The notes under the pieces: model-generated
Seen by the model: only the letters and a program-made list of their open reading frames with translations
What the model was told of the DNA's origin: nothing
Database searches by the model: none
Shown: piece after piece, positions 9,033 through 18,835 of the stretch
Numbering within the stretch: the stretch's first letter is position 1
Layout: every line of letters starts with the position of its first letter
Made by a program: the position numbers and the translations under genes
Origin: Candidatus Bathyarchaeum sp.
GTDB taxonomy: Archaea; Thermoproteota; Bathyarchaeia; Bathyarchaeales; Bathyarchaeaceae
NCBI GenBank assembly: GCA_026014495.1
Contig: JAOZIF010000108.1
Coordinates: 1 to 34,103 of the forward strand
Length of the DNA stretch: 34,103 bases
Direction: 5' to 3'

Positions 9033-10448
9033 TTAAATCTGGAACGTACGCAGTTCCTCTTTATAGATAGAGTTTACACTGTTCCGCATTTCTTTAGGCA
9101 CAGACATCGACGTATGTAACGTACAAAAAGTCTTGTACAACTCTTCTTCCCGCTCTTTTGCTTCCTGAATCAGCGGGCTTGCCTTAAACTCATCAATCAG
9201 CCCGCCCTTAGCGCCCTTCTTGGCTGCAAGATAGAACGCAAAAAGCTGCTCGTCCCTACCCACCTTCGTGTGTGCATACGTCATTGTAATTGATTTGCCT
9301 CCAAATAACGTAAAAAACGGTTTACACCAAGACTCCAGCATGTTCACTCGTAAACCAATCTTTTTCGGGTCAATTCCGCTTCCAACACACATCAAATACA
9401 TTTTCGCGCAGATACTACAGTTGTGGCACCAGTGATAGTCTCGCCCTGCCTCTGTTTCAGTGAAACAACTCATCTGATACTTTGCAATATCTGGGTACCT
9501 GTGTGCCAGAATGTACTGAATCATCATATCCATGAGCGGCTCTATCACGCTTCCAGTATGTACCGAGCGCCCCGAAAACGTCTGCGTAATCTGGTCAATA
9601 TGCACAGTCCAGCGATGCGATTGATCATAGCAAGGATGAACCGTCCATCTGCCCTCAGAGTCCATGTAAGTTGAAGCGGCGGTTTGCTCATTACCAAACA
9701 GCAGATATTTTGCTTTAAGAGCATACGCGAACGGAATCAGTTCCAGCGCATACTCGGTTGTTTGTAGTCCCCAGCCCATTTCAGTGAAGGGCACTCCCAA
9801 ATGTGGGTAGTCGCGGAACTTTCCTGTTTCATGCTTGAGTATGTTGAGTTGTTTGCCGAATTCGTCTTTGAAGCGCCTTGCCAACTCTGTTTTGTGTTTC
9901 TGCTCATATGTCATGCTCTGTTCTATTACATAGACCATTTCGGGGTCTAGACCAATTTCGTCTGCTACTGCGTAGGTGAGTAGGCTATCTTTTCCGAAGC
10001 TTAATCCAACAAGGGCACCGTGCGGCGAATCCACAGGTTGACTTGAAGGATACGCTATTTCAGGGTCTGAAAACTGGTAATCTACGTTAAAGAATTTGCG
10101 AACAGCATCATCAGTGCTGGTTCTATCAACTTCTGTGCAGGATGGTATGTCTTTGAGGAAGTTTTGGACAAAATAGGGCTCCAGTAATGGGCACCCCGAA
10201 TGGTAAACGATGCTTGACGAATCGAATATAAGTGGCAAGTGCATTGTGGTGGCAAGCGCAAGATTATCTTTTAGTGCCTTTTGGGTCTCTTTGGGTGTTG
10301 CCTCCCAAACAGTTGATGGATACTTTATTGGGTAAGGCATGTCCCGAAAACCAAGTTCCACTCCAACATCAGTAACTTTCGAGTAGATGTGCAGTTGATT
10401 CATAACAAAAATAAGTTGAAGAAACCCCATTAATAACTGTGTGTTCAC
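9033..10448 (-). CDS. PP-loop ATPase (adenine nucleotide alpha-hydrolase-like), possible MurL-like
   Basis: GLSFGKDSLLTYA PP-loop; KYLLFGNEQTAASTYMDSEGRWTVHPCYDQSHRWT; Cys cluster WCHNCSICAKMYLMC. Start uncertain (GTG 10448 or an internal ATG). Confidence 0.65.
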   Translation of the reverse strand: MNTQLLMGFLQLIFVMNQLHIYSKVTDVGVELGFRDMPYPIKYPSTVWEATPKETQKALKDNLALATTMHLPLIFDSSSIVYHSGCPLLEPYFVQNFLKDIPSCTEVDRTSTDDAVRKFFNVDYQFSDPEIAYPSSQPVDSPHGALVGLSFGKDSLLTYAVADEIGLDPEMVYVIEQSMTYEQKHKTELARRFKDEFGKQLNILKHETGKFRDYPHLGVPFTEMGWGLQTTEYALELIPFAYALKAKYLLFGNEQTAASTYMDSEGRWTVHPCYDQSHRWTVHIDQITQTFSGRSVHTGSVIEPLMDMMIQYILAHRYPDIAKYQMSCFTETEAGRDYHWCHNCSICAKMYLMCVGSGIDPKKIGLRVNMLESWCKPFFTLFGGKSITMTYAHTKVGRDEQLFAFYLAAKKGAKGGLIDEFKASPLIQEAKEREEELYKTFCTLHTSMSVPKEMRNSVNSIYKEELRTFQI

Positions 10449-10452
10449 AGTT

Positions 10453-10575
10453 TTACTCTTCGTCTGTTAGCTCCATTGGTTGTCCACAGCAGACAAGGAC
10501 TCCGGCGCCAGGCGAGATGACCTTAACAATGTTGCCGCAGATTTTGCATGCATAAACGTCTCCCATTTCTGTCAT
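10453..10575 (-). CDS. Desulforedoxin-like small iron protein (40 aa), not in the ORF track
   Basis: Read by hand: MTEMGDVYACKICGNIVKVISPGAGVLVCCGQPMELTDEE; CxxC-X15-CC desulforedoxin pattern; strong SD GGAGGTGAAGTT-ATG. Confidence 0.88.
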   Translation of the reverse strand: MTEMGDVYACKICGNIVKVISPGAGVLVCCGQPMELTDEE

Positions 10576-10612
10576 AACTTCACCTCCGTTTTTTCTATTG
10601 GAAGCTTTTGTT

Positions 10613-11785
10613 CTACAGTTCTGTTGACGGAAACTCTATTCTCCGCAAATACTTTTTGGCATACTCTGGCTCATGAGCAAGCTCTTGGCTTCTTAACAGT
10701 TGCCTCTCAAGCCGACCCAATGCTGTGCGAAACGTTGCTTCAACTCCATAGCCTTCGTTGGAACTGAAAAATGAGCCTCTTCTTGTCCTAAACTGGAGCC
10801 TACAATGAATCAACTGCTCGCCCTTGTAGTTTGTTCCATGTGTTTTCATATACACGAAAAGTGCGCCTTCTTCCAGTGTCTTTTGATATTTACGCGAGAA
10901 GACTTCAAACTCGTTCATTATGACTCCGCGTTGAATATCTTGTATTTCTACGCCTTTGACTGAAAACTGGATTGTTATCCGCTGTTTTGGCATTTCCATT
11001 TCTGCTAGTGGCTCAAGAATGTCTCTTTTTGTCAGAATGCCTGCTGGTCTTCCTTTACTGATTATGACTAGAGAAGAAATTCTGAATTTCTTCATCTTTT
11101 CCACAGCATCCTTTAGCGTATTTTCAGGCAAAACCGTGATTACAGGCTTTGTCATTATGCCCTTGGCTGGAATGCTTAGAACTGGAGCTTTCTGTCCCGA
11201 AATGTCGCCTACTGTTTGACGGTGTCTTGGCTGAAAAATACTTGTAATGATGTTTTGTATGCTTACCATTCCAACAAGGTTGCCGTCTCTAACCACTGGT
11301 GCATGAGAGATTCCATGCTCCCTAAACAGGCTCAAAACTGCTCCCACAGACTCATCTTCCTCTACAAGAAACGGCTTTTTGGTCATCACATCCTCAACTT
11401 TGGTGTTGCCCCAATTTCCAACCACTGCCCCCTGAATAACAGCTTCATCAGTAACGATTCCAGCAAGCTTCTCTTTGTTGAAAACCGGAAGCTGACTAAT
11501 TCCACTGGTTATCATCAGCTTTGCCACCTTACTGAGGCTATCTTCTAGTGATACTGTGGGCGCTGAACGCATCAAACTCTCCACTTTGGTTGTGGCGGGG
11601 TTATAACGTGACCTGACTATCCATCTGTGAGCAATTACGCCCGCATATTTTCCTTTTTTATTGAACACAATCAAAACTGGCGTCGATTCTTCTTTTAGTA
11701 TAGAGAGACATGCAGAAAGCGTGTCGTCTTTGCTGACGCTCTTAAACGTGGCTGAAAAAACATCTTTCACTATGTTTGAAACCAT
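10613..11785 (-). CDS. Four-CBS-domain protein with HPF/RaiA-like C-terminal domain
   Basis: Repeated CBS motifs (VEDVMTKKPFLVEEDES.., AKGIMTKPVITVLPENTL..); C-terminal QRITIQFSVKGVEIQDIQRG...CRLQFRTRRG...GYGVEATFRTALGRLERQLLRSQE resembles the HPF fold pattern. Confidence 0.8.
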   Translation of the reverse strand: MVSNIVKDVFSATFKSVSKDDTLSACLSILKEESTPVLIVFNKKGKYAGVIAHRWIVRSRYNPATTKVESLMRSAPTVSLEDSLSKVAKLMITSGISQLPVFNKEKLAGIVTDEAVIQGAVVGNWGNTKVEDVMTKKPFLVEEDESVGAVLSLFREHGISHAPVVRDGNLVGMVSIQNIITSIFQPRHRQTVGDISGQKAPVLSIPAKGIMTKPVITVLPENTLKDAVEKMKKFRISSLVIISKGRPAGILTKRDILEPLAEMEMPKQRITIQFSVKGVEIQDIQRGVIMNEFEVFSRKYQKTLEEGALFVYMKTHGTNYKGEQLIHCRLQFRTRRGSFFSSNEGYGVEATFRTALGRLERQLLRSQELAHEPEYAKKYLRRIEFPSTEL

Positions 11786-11902
11786 ACTTCATTCTCCAAA
11801 CTGTCCATTTTTACAAAAAACGATTCTCACGTACATTACTACGCCTTGAACAGTCTTTAACATTTTGCTTATGCCCTACACAAGCCGCATTACCTGTTTC
11901 AG

Positions 11903-12865
<963 letters not shown>

Positions 12866-13173
12866 TTAATCTATGCATTGCTGATCAAGCTATTTGTGGT
12901 TAGAACAGCTGAAAACATAATTGGTTCTACACGTCCCTATCTTAGAGTGTATCTGCTGTTTACCCCAAATATATCTGGTTCTGCATACGTAAATCCCTGT
13001 TCAAGACACAATCTCACGGTACATCATCAAAATTTGATCTTTAGGGCTGTGTGGTACAGGTTTTTTGGTGAAAACACTTCAATCCTGTGATTTTAAATTA
13101 AGATCTATTTTCACGGTTATTAATCTGAATTTAATCTAGATAAAAATAAAATAGTTGATGAAATAAGAATATA

Positions 13174-13243
13174 TGTGGTGTGTAGTAGGGGAGATTTAAC
13201 TCCTTTCTCTCTCTGGAATTTTACTTCCCTTCTACATACCACA
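13174..13243. repeat. 17-bp imperfect inverted repeat (long stem-loop) in intergenic DNA
   Basis: TGTGGTGTGTAGTAGGG (13174-13190) pairs with CCCTTCTACATACCACA (13227-13243), with one G-T and one T-T position; 36-nt loop. Confidence 0.7.
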
Positions 13244-13302
13244 ACTTCTAACTAACACGACTTAAGCCTTCTGGAACTTGCTTCTAGAACAATTTTCTAT
13301 TG

Positions 13303-13320
13303 AACTAATCAACATTAGTT
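13303..13320. repeat. Short perfect hairpin AACTAAT-CAAC-ATTAGTT
   Basis: 7-bp perfect arms, 4-nt loop, in the pyrB/AbrB-PhoU intergenic region. Confidence 0.6.
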
Positions 13321-13476
13321 GCTGTATTACGTATGACAGCCTCAATTATGACTGGAAAAACTCTCCACTTGTTAAAACTACGCCCTTAAACTAATTGGCA
13401 TTATTGCTAACGAGTCTTTTACTAAGTCTTGACTAAACTAGCCCAAAAACAGTTCCTTATTTAGCACGACTTCCTT

Positions 13477-14565
13477 TCATCCTATTATTGACTCAGCGGT
13501 CATGTTGAGCACAATCTCTGCTATGTCCATGGCGTACTCTGCGATTCTTCTAACACTTTCAATGACTAATCTAATGTTAGCTATTTCTGCTATGTCGGTT
13601 TCTTTCAAAGTTGTCAATACTTTTTTCTCTAAATTGCTTATTTTGTTGGCTTTTGCTATAACACTTTCTGCTAAGCCAAAATCACGTTTGAACAAAGATT
13701 CTATAGCCGTTTCGAAAGTAAAAAGTGCAACTTCATTCATTTCCTGAAGTGCACTTAGAAAGTCATTACTTAGCTTGTTCTTTAGGAGAAGCACATTTTT
13801 TGCTATGTTTGTGGCGTGGTCTGCTGTTCTTTCCACCATCTTCGTTATGAGTCTATAGCCTAGGCAATCATTTGGCTTTTGCAAACCTATCTCAGTTATT
13901 ATTCGGGGGTTCTGAATCGCCATCTTTAACTGCCGTATTATGTACAAATGAAACCTGTTAACCTCATAGTCTGTGGCTCGGACATCACTTGCTAGCTGGT
14001 AATCAATGTTCTTGAGGGCAGCTATTGCGTCTTTGTGCATAGACGCTGTTATGATGGTCATTCGCCGCAAGGCGCTTGGAACAGATAATTCAGGGTAACT
14101 TAGTAAAACTTGTAATGTCAAATCTTTGGAGGTGTCAGTTACTATTTCTGTTCCAACCAACATGTTTCTGGCAAAAGTTTTGATTGCGTTTCTTTGAGTT
14201 GAAGAAACTTCTTTTTGGTCTTTTGTTCTTATGTGAATTATGTTGTAGCCCAGCAAATACACAGAAACTGTTTTTCTTATTAGTGCCTCAGAGCTATCTT
14301 CTGGAGAGACTTTAATTACTGCCTCCTCATTTTTTTCTGTTTTTCCAATTTCTGGAGGCAAAACTGCTAAGGCACCGTTTTCTTCCTGTCTGATAAGTAA
14401 TGAGCTACCTTTTTCAAGCCCGTTTTGGGTTACCCATTTTTTTGGTAATGAAATTACGTATGTGGATCCTCCTGTTATCTGAAGTTTCCTTGTTTCTTCA
14501 TTTTGGCTATGTTGAGAATGAGTCAATTCTAAACCCCTCATAGATTCAAAGTGATGTGTACACAT
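13477..14565 (-). CDS. AbrB/SpoVT-type DNA-binding domain fused to PhoU domains; likely phosphate regulator
   Basis: RKLQITGGSTYVISLPKKWVTQNGLEKGSSLLIRQEENGALAV (SpoVT-AbrB) followed by a PhoU-like helical region; divergent from pstS. Confidence 0.88.
   Translation of the reverse strand: MCTHHFESMRGLELTHSQHSQNEETRKLQITGGSTYVISLPKKWVTQNGLEKGSSLLIRQEENGALAVLPPEIGKTEKNEEAVIKVSPEDSSEALIRKTVSVYLLGYNIIHIRTKDQKEVSSTQRNAIKTFARNMLVGTEIVTDTSKDLTLQVLLSYPELSVPSALRRMTIITASMHKDAIAALKNIDYQLASDVRATDYEVNRFHLYIIRQLKMAIQNPRIITEIGLQKPNDCLGYRLITKMVERTADHATNIAKNVLLLKNKLSNDFLSALQEMNEVALFTFETAIESLFKRDFGLAESVIAKANKISNLEKKVLTTLKETDIAEIANIRLVIESVRRIAEYAMDIAEIVLNMTAESIIG
14554..14565. promoter_or_regulatory. 12-bp perfect palindrome ATGTGTACACAT over the AbrB-PhoU start codon
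   Basis: Sequence is self-complementary and contains the minus-strand ATG. Confidence 0.4.
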
Positions 14566-14575
14566 GTATTTTTCC

Positions 14576-14612
14576 TATATAGTTTATATATATTATGTAG
14601 AAAAACTATATA
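14576..14612. promoter_or_regulatory. Inverted repeat / putative operator between AbrB-PhoU and pstS
   Basis: TATATAGTTT (14576-14585) N17 AAACTATATA (14603-14612), 10/10 arms, in an AT-rich divergent promoter region. Confidence 0.6.
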
Positions 14613-14655
14613 CCATTTGCCTGCAGTTTTGCTAACAAAAACAAAGGTGAAAGAT

Positions 14656-15600
14656 TTGATTGGAAAATCAAACAAAGGAATATCGACAACGATTGCACTC
14701 TTAGGCATGATAGCGCTTCTTGTAGTTGGACTGGGCATTGGATCCGTCCTAAATTCAGGATCAAGCGAAACTTCTGGTGATGAATTCTCCAAAGACAGTG
14801 AATGGAGAACTGAAACCGTCAATCTTGCTGGTTCCACAACTGTTCTCCCTGTGGCTAACGCAAGCGCAATAGCATTTATGAATATGTACACTGGTACTAC
14901 CGTGACTGTTCAAGGTGGGGGATCAGGAACGGGTTATGCTTCAGCAATAGACGGTACAGTTGACATTGGAATGGCTTCCAGAGGTCCTAAACAAAAAGAA
15001 ATTGACGCAGGAACTCTTTGGTTACATCCACTTGCGCTTGACGCAGTATGTGTTGTGGTCAACCCCTCAGTAGGTAGCAATGTTGAGCTAACCTTAGAGG
15101 AAGTTGCAAAAATTTTTGCTGGAGTATATACAAACTGGAATGAAGTTGACTCCAGTTTACCTGATGCAGAAATTTATGTTGTTGTTAGGGAATCTGGCTC
15201 TGGAACCAGAGGCACCTTCGAGGAGTACACAATAGACGAATATGAACTGACAATTGATAGCACACTTGTTCATGAACAATCAAGCAATCCTGCAGTAAGA
15301 ACAGCAGTAAAAGACACCGACTACTCAATAGGTTACGTTGGCTTTGGATTCTTAACTGATGATATAGTTGCTGTGTCCTTAGCTGAAGAAGAAGGTTCAG
15401 ACTATGTTGCTGCAACTTTAGAAAACATTCAAAACGGCAGTTACCCAATCTCTCGACTACTCTACTTTGTAACAAGTAGCCCTGTTGAAAGTGGATCATT
15501 AGTTGACAGATTCATATCGTTTGTTCTTAGTGAAGAAGGACAAGACATCGTAGAAAACCAAGGATTCCTTAGACTCCCAGCAAGCTATAACTACCCATAA
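14656..15600 (+). CDS. pstS: Phosphate ABC transporter substrate-binding protein
   Basis: STTVLPVANASAIAFMNMYTGTTVTVQGGGSGTGYASAIDGTVDIGMASR; RESGSGTRGTFEEY; N-terminal membrane anchor. TTG at 14656 preferred over 14551. Confidence 0.93.
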   Translation: MIGKSNKGISTTIALLGMIALLVVGLGIGSVLNSGSSETSGDEFSKDSEWRTETVNLAGSTTVLPVANASAIAFMNMYTGTTVTVQGGGSGTGYASAIDGTVDIGMASRGPKQKEIDAGTLWLHPLALDAVCVVVNPSVGSNVELTLEEVAKIFAGVYTNWNEVDSSLPDAEIYVVVRESGSGTRGTFEEYTIDEYELTIDSTLVHEQSSNPAVRTAVKDTDYSIGYVGFGFLTDDIVAVSLAEEEGSDYVAATLENIQNGSYPISRLLYFVTSSPVESGSLVDRFISFVLSEEGQDIVENQGFLRLPASYNYP

Positions 15601-15638
15601 ACGCCTAAACAGCCAAAAAATGAAACACAGGAATTCAA

Positions 15639-16541
15639 ATGAATATGAGCAACAAAACGCTCAACAAAATCTCTTCCTTTTTTCTTAATTTAAAGTCTCA
15701 ACCAATGACGGTTGTTCTTTTTCTTTGTGCTTCATTTTCAGTTATTATTCTATTTTTAATGCTCTTTTTTGTAGCCCGAGAGGGAGCGTTAGCGTTTTCT
15801 CAGTTTGGTTCAGACCTATTTTTTGGTATGCAGTGGGACCTTGAGTCAAACTTGTTTGGAGGTTTTCCTCTATTATACGGTTCACTTATGGTCACGTTCG
15901 GCGCTTTAATTATCGCAATCCCAGTTGGCGTCTGCACCGCCATATTTGTCTCAGAAGTCCTGCCTTTTTACCTAAGGGACCCGATAAAGTCAATTATAGA
16001 ACTTTTAGCCTCTATCCCCTCAGTAATCTACGGATTCATAGGCTTACTAGTTGTAGTTCCATTTATCGCCTCTACTTTCGGAATAGTTTCTGGACAAACT
16101 GCTCTTACATCCTCTCTGATTTTATCAATCATGACAATTCCCACCATAGTAAGCGTCTCTGGTGAAATAATTTCAGCTGTACCCAAAAATTACAAAGAAG
16201 CTGCTCTTGGTCTTGGTGCAACCAAATGGGAAACAATCAAAAGTGTTGTGCTACCAATCTCAAAGTCTGGTATCTTAGCGAGTATAATGTTGGGTTTTGG
16301 GCGCGCTGTTGGAGAAACCATTGCTGTGTCAATGATTTCTGGAAACCAAGCGCATGTTGCATCAAGTTACTTAGATGCGGTGTACACAATTCCCTCCTTT
16401 ATTGCTATCCATATGGGTGAAGCTCCAGTAGGCAGCGTAGAATATAGCGCCCTTTTTGGGTTGGGCCTCATACTGCTCATCATAACCTTCATTGTAAACA
16501 CGCTAGCTGACATCGTTGTAAAGAGAGGTGTTCAACCATAG
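15639..16541 (+). CDS. pstC: Phosphate ABC transporter permease PstC
   Basis: Multi-TM permease with [25 protein letters not shown] (EAA loop); GRAVGETIAVSMI. Confidence 0.93.
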   Translation: MNMSNKTLNKISSFFLNLKSQPMTVVLFLCASFSVIILFLMLFFVAREGALAFSQFGSDLFFGMQWDLESNLFGGFPLLYGSLMVTFGALIIAIPVGVCTAIFVSEVLPFYLRDPIKSIIELLASIPSVIYGFIGLLVVVPFIASTFGIVSGQTALTSSLILSIMTIPTIVSVSGEIISAVPKNYKEAALGLGATKWETIKSVVLPISKSGILASIMLGFGRAVGETIAVSMISGNQAHVASSYLDAVYTIPSFIAIHMGEAPVGSVEYSALFGLGLILLIITFIVNTLADIVVKRGVQP

Positions 16542-17371
16542 CAAGCCCAACTAAAGAACGAATACTCTTCTTTGCCCTAGGTGTGCCTATGGTGTTTTGT
16601 TTGCTGGCTTTCTTCTTGATTGCAGTAACCCTCTTTACGGGAATTGGAACCCTGAATGTGGATGTTTTCACCAAAAGTGCTCTTCAGGGTGGAGCATTGG
16701 AAATGATTGTGGGAACCGTTTACTTGTTCTTGGGTGCAGCTGCAATTGCGGGGCCAATCGGCGTTTTCACAGCAATCTATCTTGTAGAGTATGCACCCAG
16801 CGGAAAAGTAACACGGATTATTGACCAAGCCATCAACAATTTAGCTGGGGTCCCATCAATAATTATTGGTTTATTTGGTTATACTTTTTTCAGCAGGCAA
16901 CTTGGGTTCGGAATCTCTCTTATGTCTGGTTGGTTAACGCTTTCTTTGATGATTCTTCCCATTGTTATAAGAGGCTCTGAAGAGGCTATTCGAATTGTTC
17001 CACAAGGCTTCAAACAAGCTGCGTTGGGATTGGGTGCAACTAAATGGAAAGCGATTAGCCTGACAACTTTGATTGCCGCAGCGCCTGGAATAGTAACAAG
17101 CGTAATTTTGGGGATTGCCAGAGTTGCAGGAGAAACCGCGGCTATACTTTTCACTTCTTCAGTTATAATAACTAGAGGTTTGCCTGAATCACCGTTTGAG
17201 CCTGTGATGGCGCTTTCCTATAACATATACGTTAAAATAGTTGCTCAGGGAACGGAACCCGAGCGAGTTTTTGGAATAGCATTAATTCTCTTTTTGATTG
17301 TTGTTACTTTTTCGCTTGTGGCAATAATACTTAGAATCTATTACAGGAGAAAACAACCATGGCTAAGTTAA
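16538..17371 (+). CDS. pstA: Phosphate ABC transporter permease PstA (probable ATA start overlapping the pstC stop)
   Basis: [59 protein letters not shown]. The track start GTG 16583 would cut off the conserved N-terminal TM lead-in. Confidence 0.85.
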   Translation: MASPTKERILFFALGVPMVFCLLAFFLIAVTLFTGIGTLNVDVFTKSALQGGALEMIVGTVYLFLGAAAIAGPIGVFTAIYLVEYAPSGKVTRIIDQAINNLAGVPSIIIGLFGYTFFSRQLGFGISLMSGWLTLSLMILPIVIRGSEEAIRIVPQGFKQAALGLGATKWKAISLTTLIAAAPGIVTSVILGIARVAGETAAILFTSSVIITRGLPESPFEPVMALSYNIYVKIVAQGTEPERVFGIALILFLIVVTFSLVAIILRIYYRRKQPWLS

Positions 17372-17393
17372 ACAGAAAACAGGTGATTGCTAT

Positions 17394-18155
17394 TTGAGTC
17401 AAGATGACAAGATAGACATCAGGCAACTAAACATCTGGTTCGGAGAAAAACACGTTATTCGAGGCGTTGACCTGAAAATCAAGGCAAATGCGGTGACTGC
17501 TATTATGGGTCCCTCAGGTTGTGGCAAGTCAACAATGCTCAGGGCATTCAATCGGATGAATGATGTGATTAAATCCAGTAAAACAACCGGTGACATATTC
17601 ATTGGTGGAAAAAACATCTACGACAACAATACTAATGTCTATGACCTACGAAGACAAGTTGGAATGGTGTTCCAAAAACCAAACCCATTACCTAAATCAA
17701 TATACGAAAACGTTGCGTTTGGTCCAAAAATCCACAAAATGGCAAAAGGCAAAGACCTTGACAAAATCGTGGAAAAAAGCTTGAGGGCAGCTGCACTATG
17801 GGATGAGGTCAATGATCGACTTAATGATAGCGCTTTTGACCTTTCTGGTGGACAGCAACAGCGTTTGTGCATTGCTCGGGCATTGGCAGTCGACCCCGAA
17901 GTTATCCTAATGGATGAACCTTGTAGCGCTTTGGACCCTGCTGCGACAGCAAAAATTGAACAACTCATAAGAATTCTCTCTACCGATTATACTGTTGTGA
18001 TAGTCACGCACAATATGCAGCAAGCCTCAAGAGTGTCCGACTACACTGTTTTCTTGTATCTGGGGAAGGTAATAGAAAAGGGTGGAACGAAGGCTATCTT
18101 TGAGAATCCACAGCACGAGTTAACTGAACAATATATCACTGGAGAATTTGGTTAG
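17394..18155 (+). CDS. pstB: Phosphate ABC transporter ATP-binding protein
   Basis: Walker [11 protein letters not shown], signature [36 protein letters not shown] start. Confidence 0.97.
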   Translation: MSQDDKIDIRQLNIWFGEKHVIRGVDLKIKANAVTAIMGPSGCGKSTMLRAFNRMNDVIKSSKTTGDIFIGGKNIYDNNTNVYDLRRQVGMVFQKPNPLPKSIYENVAFGPKIHKMAKGKDLDKIVEKSLRAAALWDEVNDRLNDSAFDLSGGQQQRLCIARALAVDPEVILMDEPCSALDPAATAKIEQLIRILSTDYTVVIVTHNMQQASRVSDYTVFLYLGKVIEKGGTKAIFENPQHELTEQYITGEFG

Positions 18156-18806
18156 GTGAAAAAAATGAAGAGATTAATTGATTCAGGAATGGAACAGTTA
18201 GCGAGCATGCTTTTTCGTATGGGAGAGATTGCTCAAAAAACTGTTTCTCTGTCTATTGTTAACTACCTAGAAGGTACACACACTCCAACACAGGTGAAAC
18301 AACTTTCAGATACGTTGTCTTCTATGGCAGAACCCATTGAAGATACAGCCTTCGAAATTATTGCCCGATTCCAACCTGTAGCTTCAGACCTCAGAATTCT
18401 AAAGTCATACATGAAAATATGCTACGACTTCAGACGATATGGAAGATACGCCCTTGATATCTCACAAATCTATGAGCGCCTTAGCGGAATGGACGAATGT
18501 GACACATCCTTCAGAAAAATCATCGAAGAAATGGGACTAGAAACTCTAGAGATGGTTGGTACCAGCATTCAGGCTTTAAAGAACCACGATGCAGCTGTGG
18601 CAAAAACATTGTCCGAAATGGAGAATCGTGTTGACAAACTATACTACAGTTACCTTGACAAGTTAATTGAAACAAAAACCACAACTGGCTGCACCATCTC
18701 AAGCCTGCTTGTTGTGAGGTATCTTGAAAGAATAGCAGACCATGCGACCTACATTGGTGAGTCAATTGTATATCTTGCAACAGGAGAAAAAATGAGGTTA
18801 AGGTAA
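18156..18806 (+). CDS. phoU: Phosphate transport regulator PhoU
   Basis: Two three-helix repeats with FQPVASDLRILKSYMKICYDFRRYGRYALDI and ERIADHATYIGESIVYL. Confidence 0.9.
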   Translation: MKKMKRLIDSGMEQLASMLFRMGEIAQKTVSLSIVNYLEGTHTPTQVKQLSDTLSSMAEPIEDTAFEIIARFQPVASDLRILKSYMKICYDFRRYGRYALDISQIYERLSGMDECDTSFRKIIEEMGLETLEMVGTSIQALKNHDAAVAKTLSEMENRVDKLYYSYLDKLIETKTTTGCTISSLLVVRYLERIADHATYIGESIVYLATGEKMRLR

Positions 18807-18835
18807 ATCAATAAGCCTGTAAAGGAGGGAAAAAA

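Noticed and set aside
12878-13090. Plus-strand ORF of 70 aa in the pyrB upstream gap
   Set aside because: No SD, no domain-like pattern, AT-rich intergenic composition.
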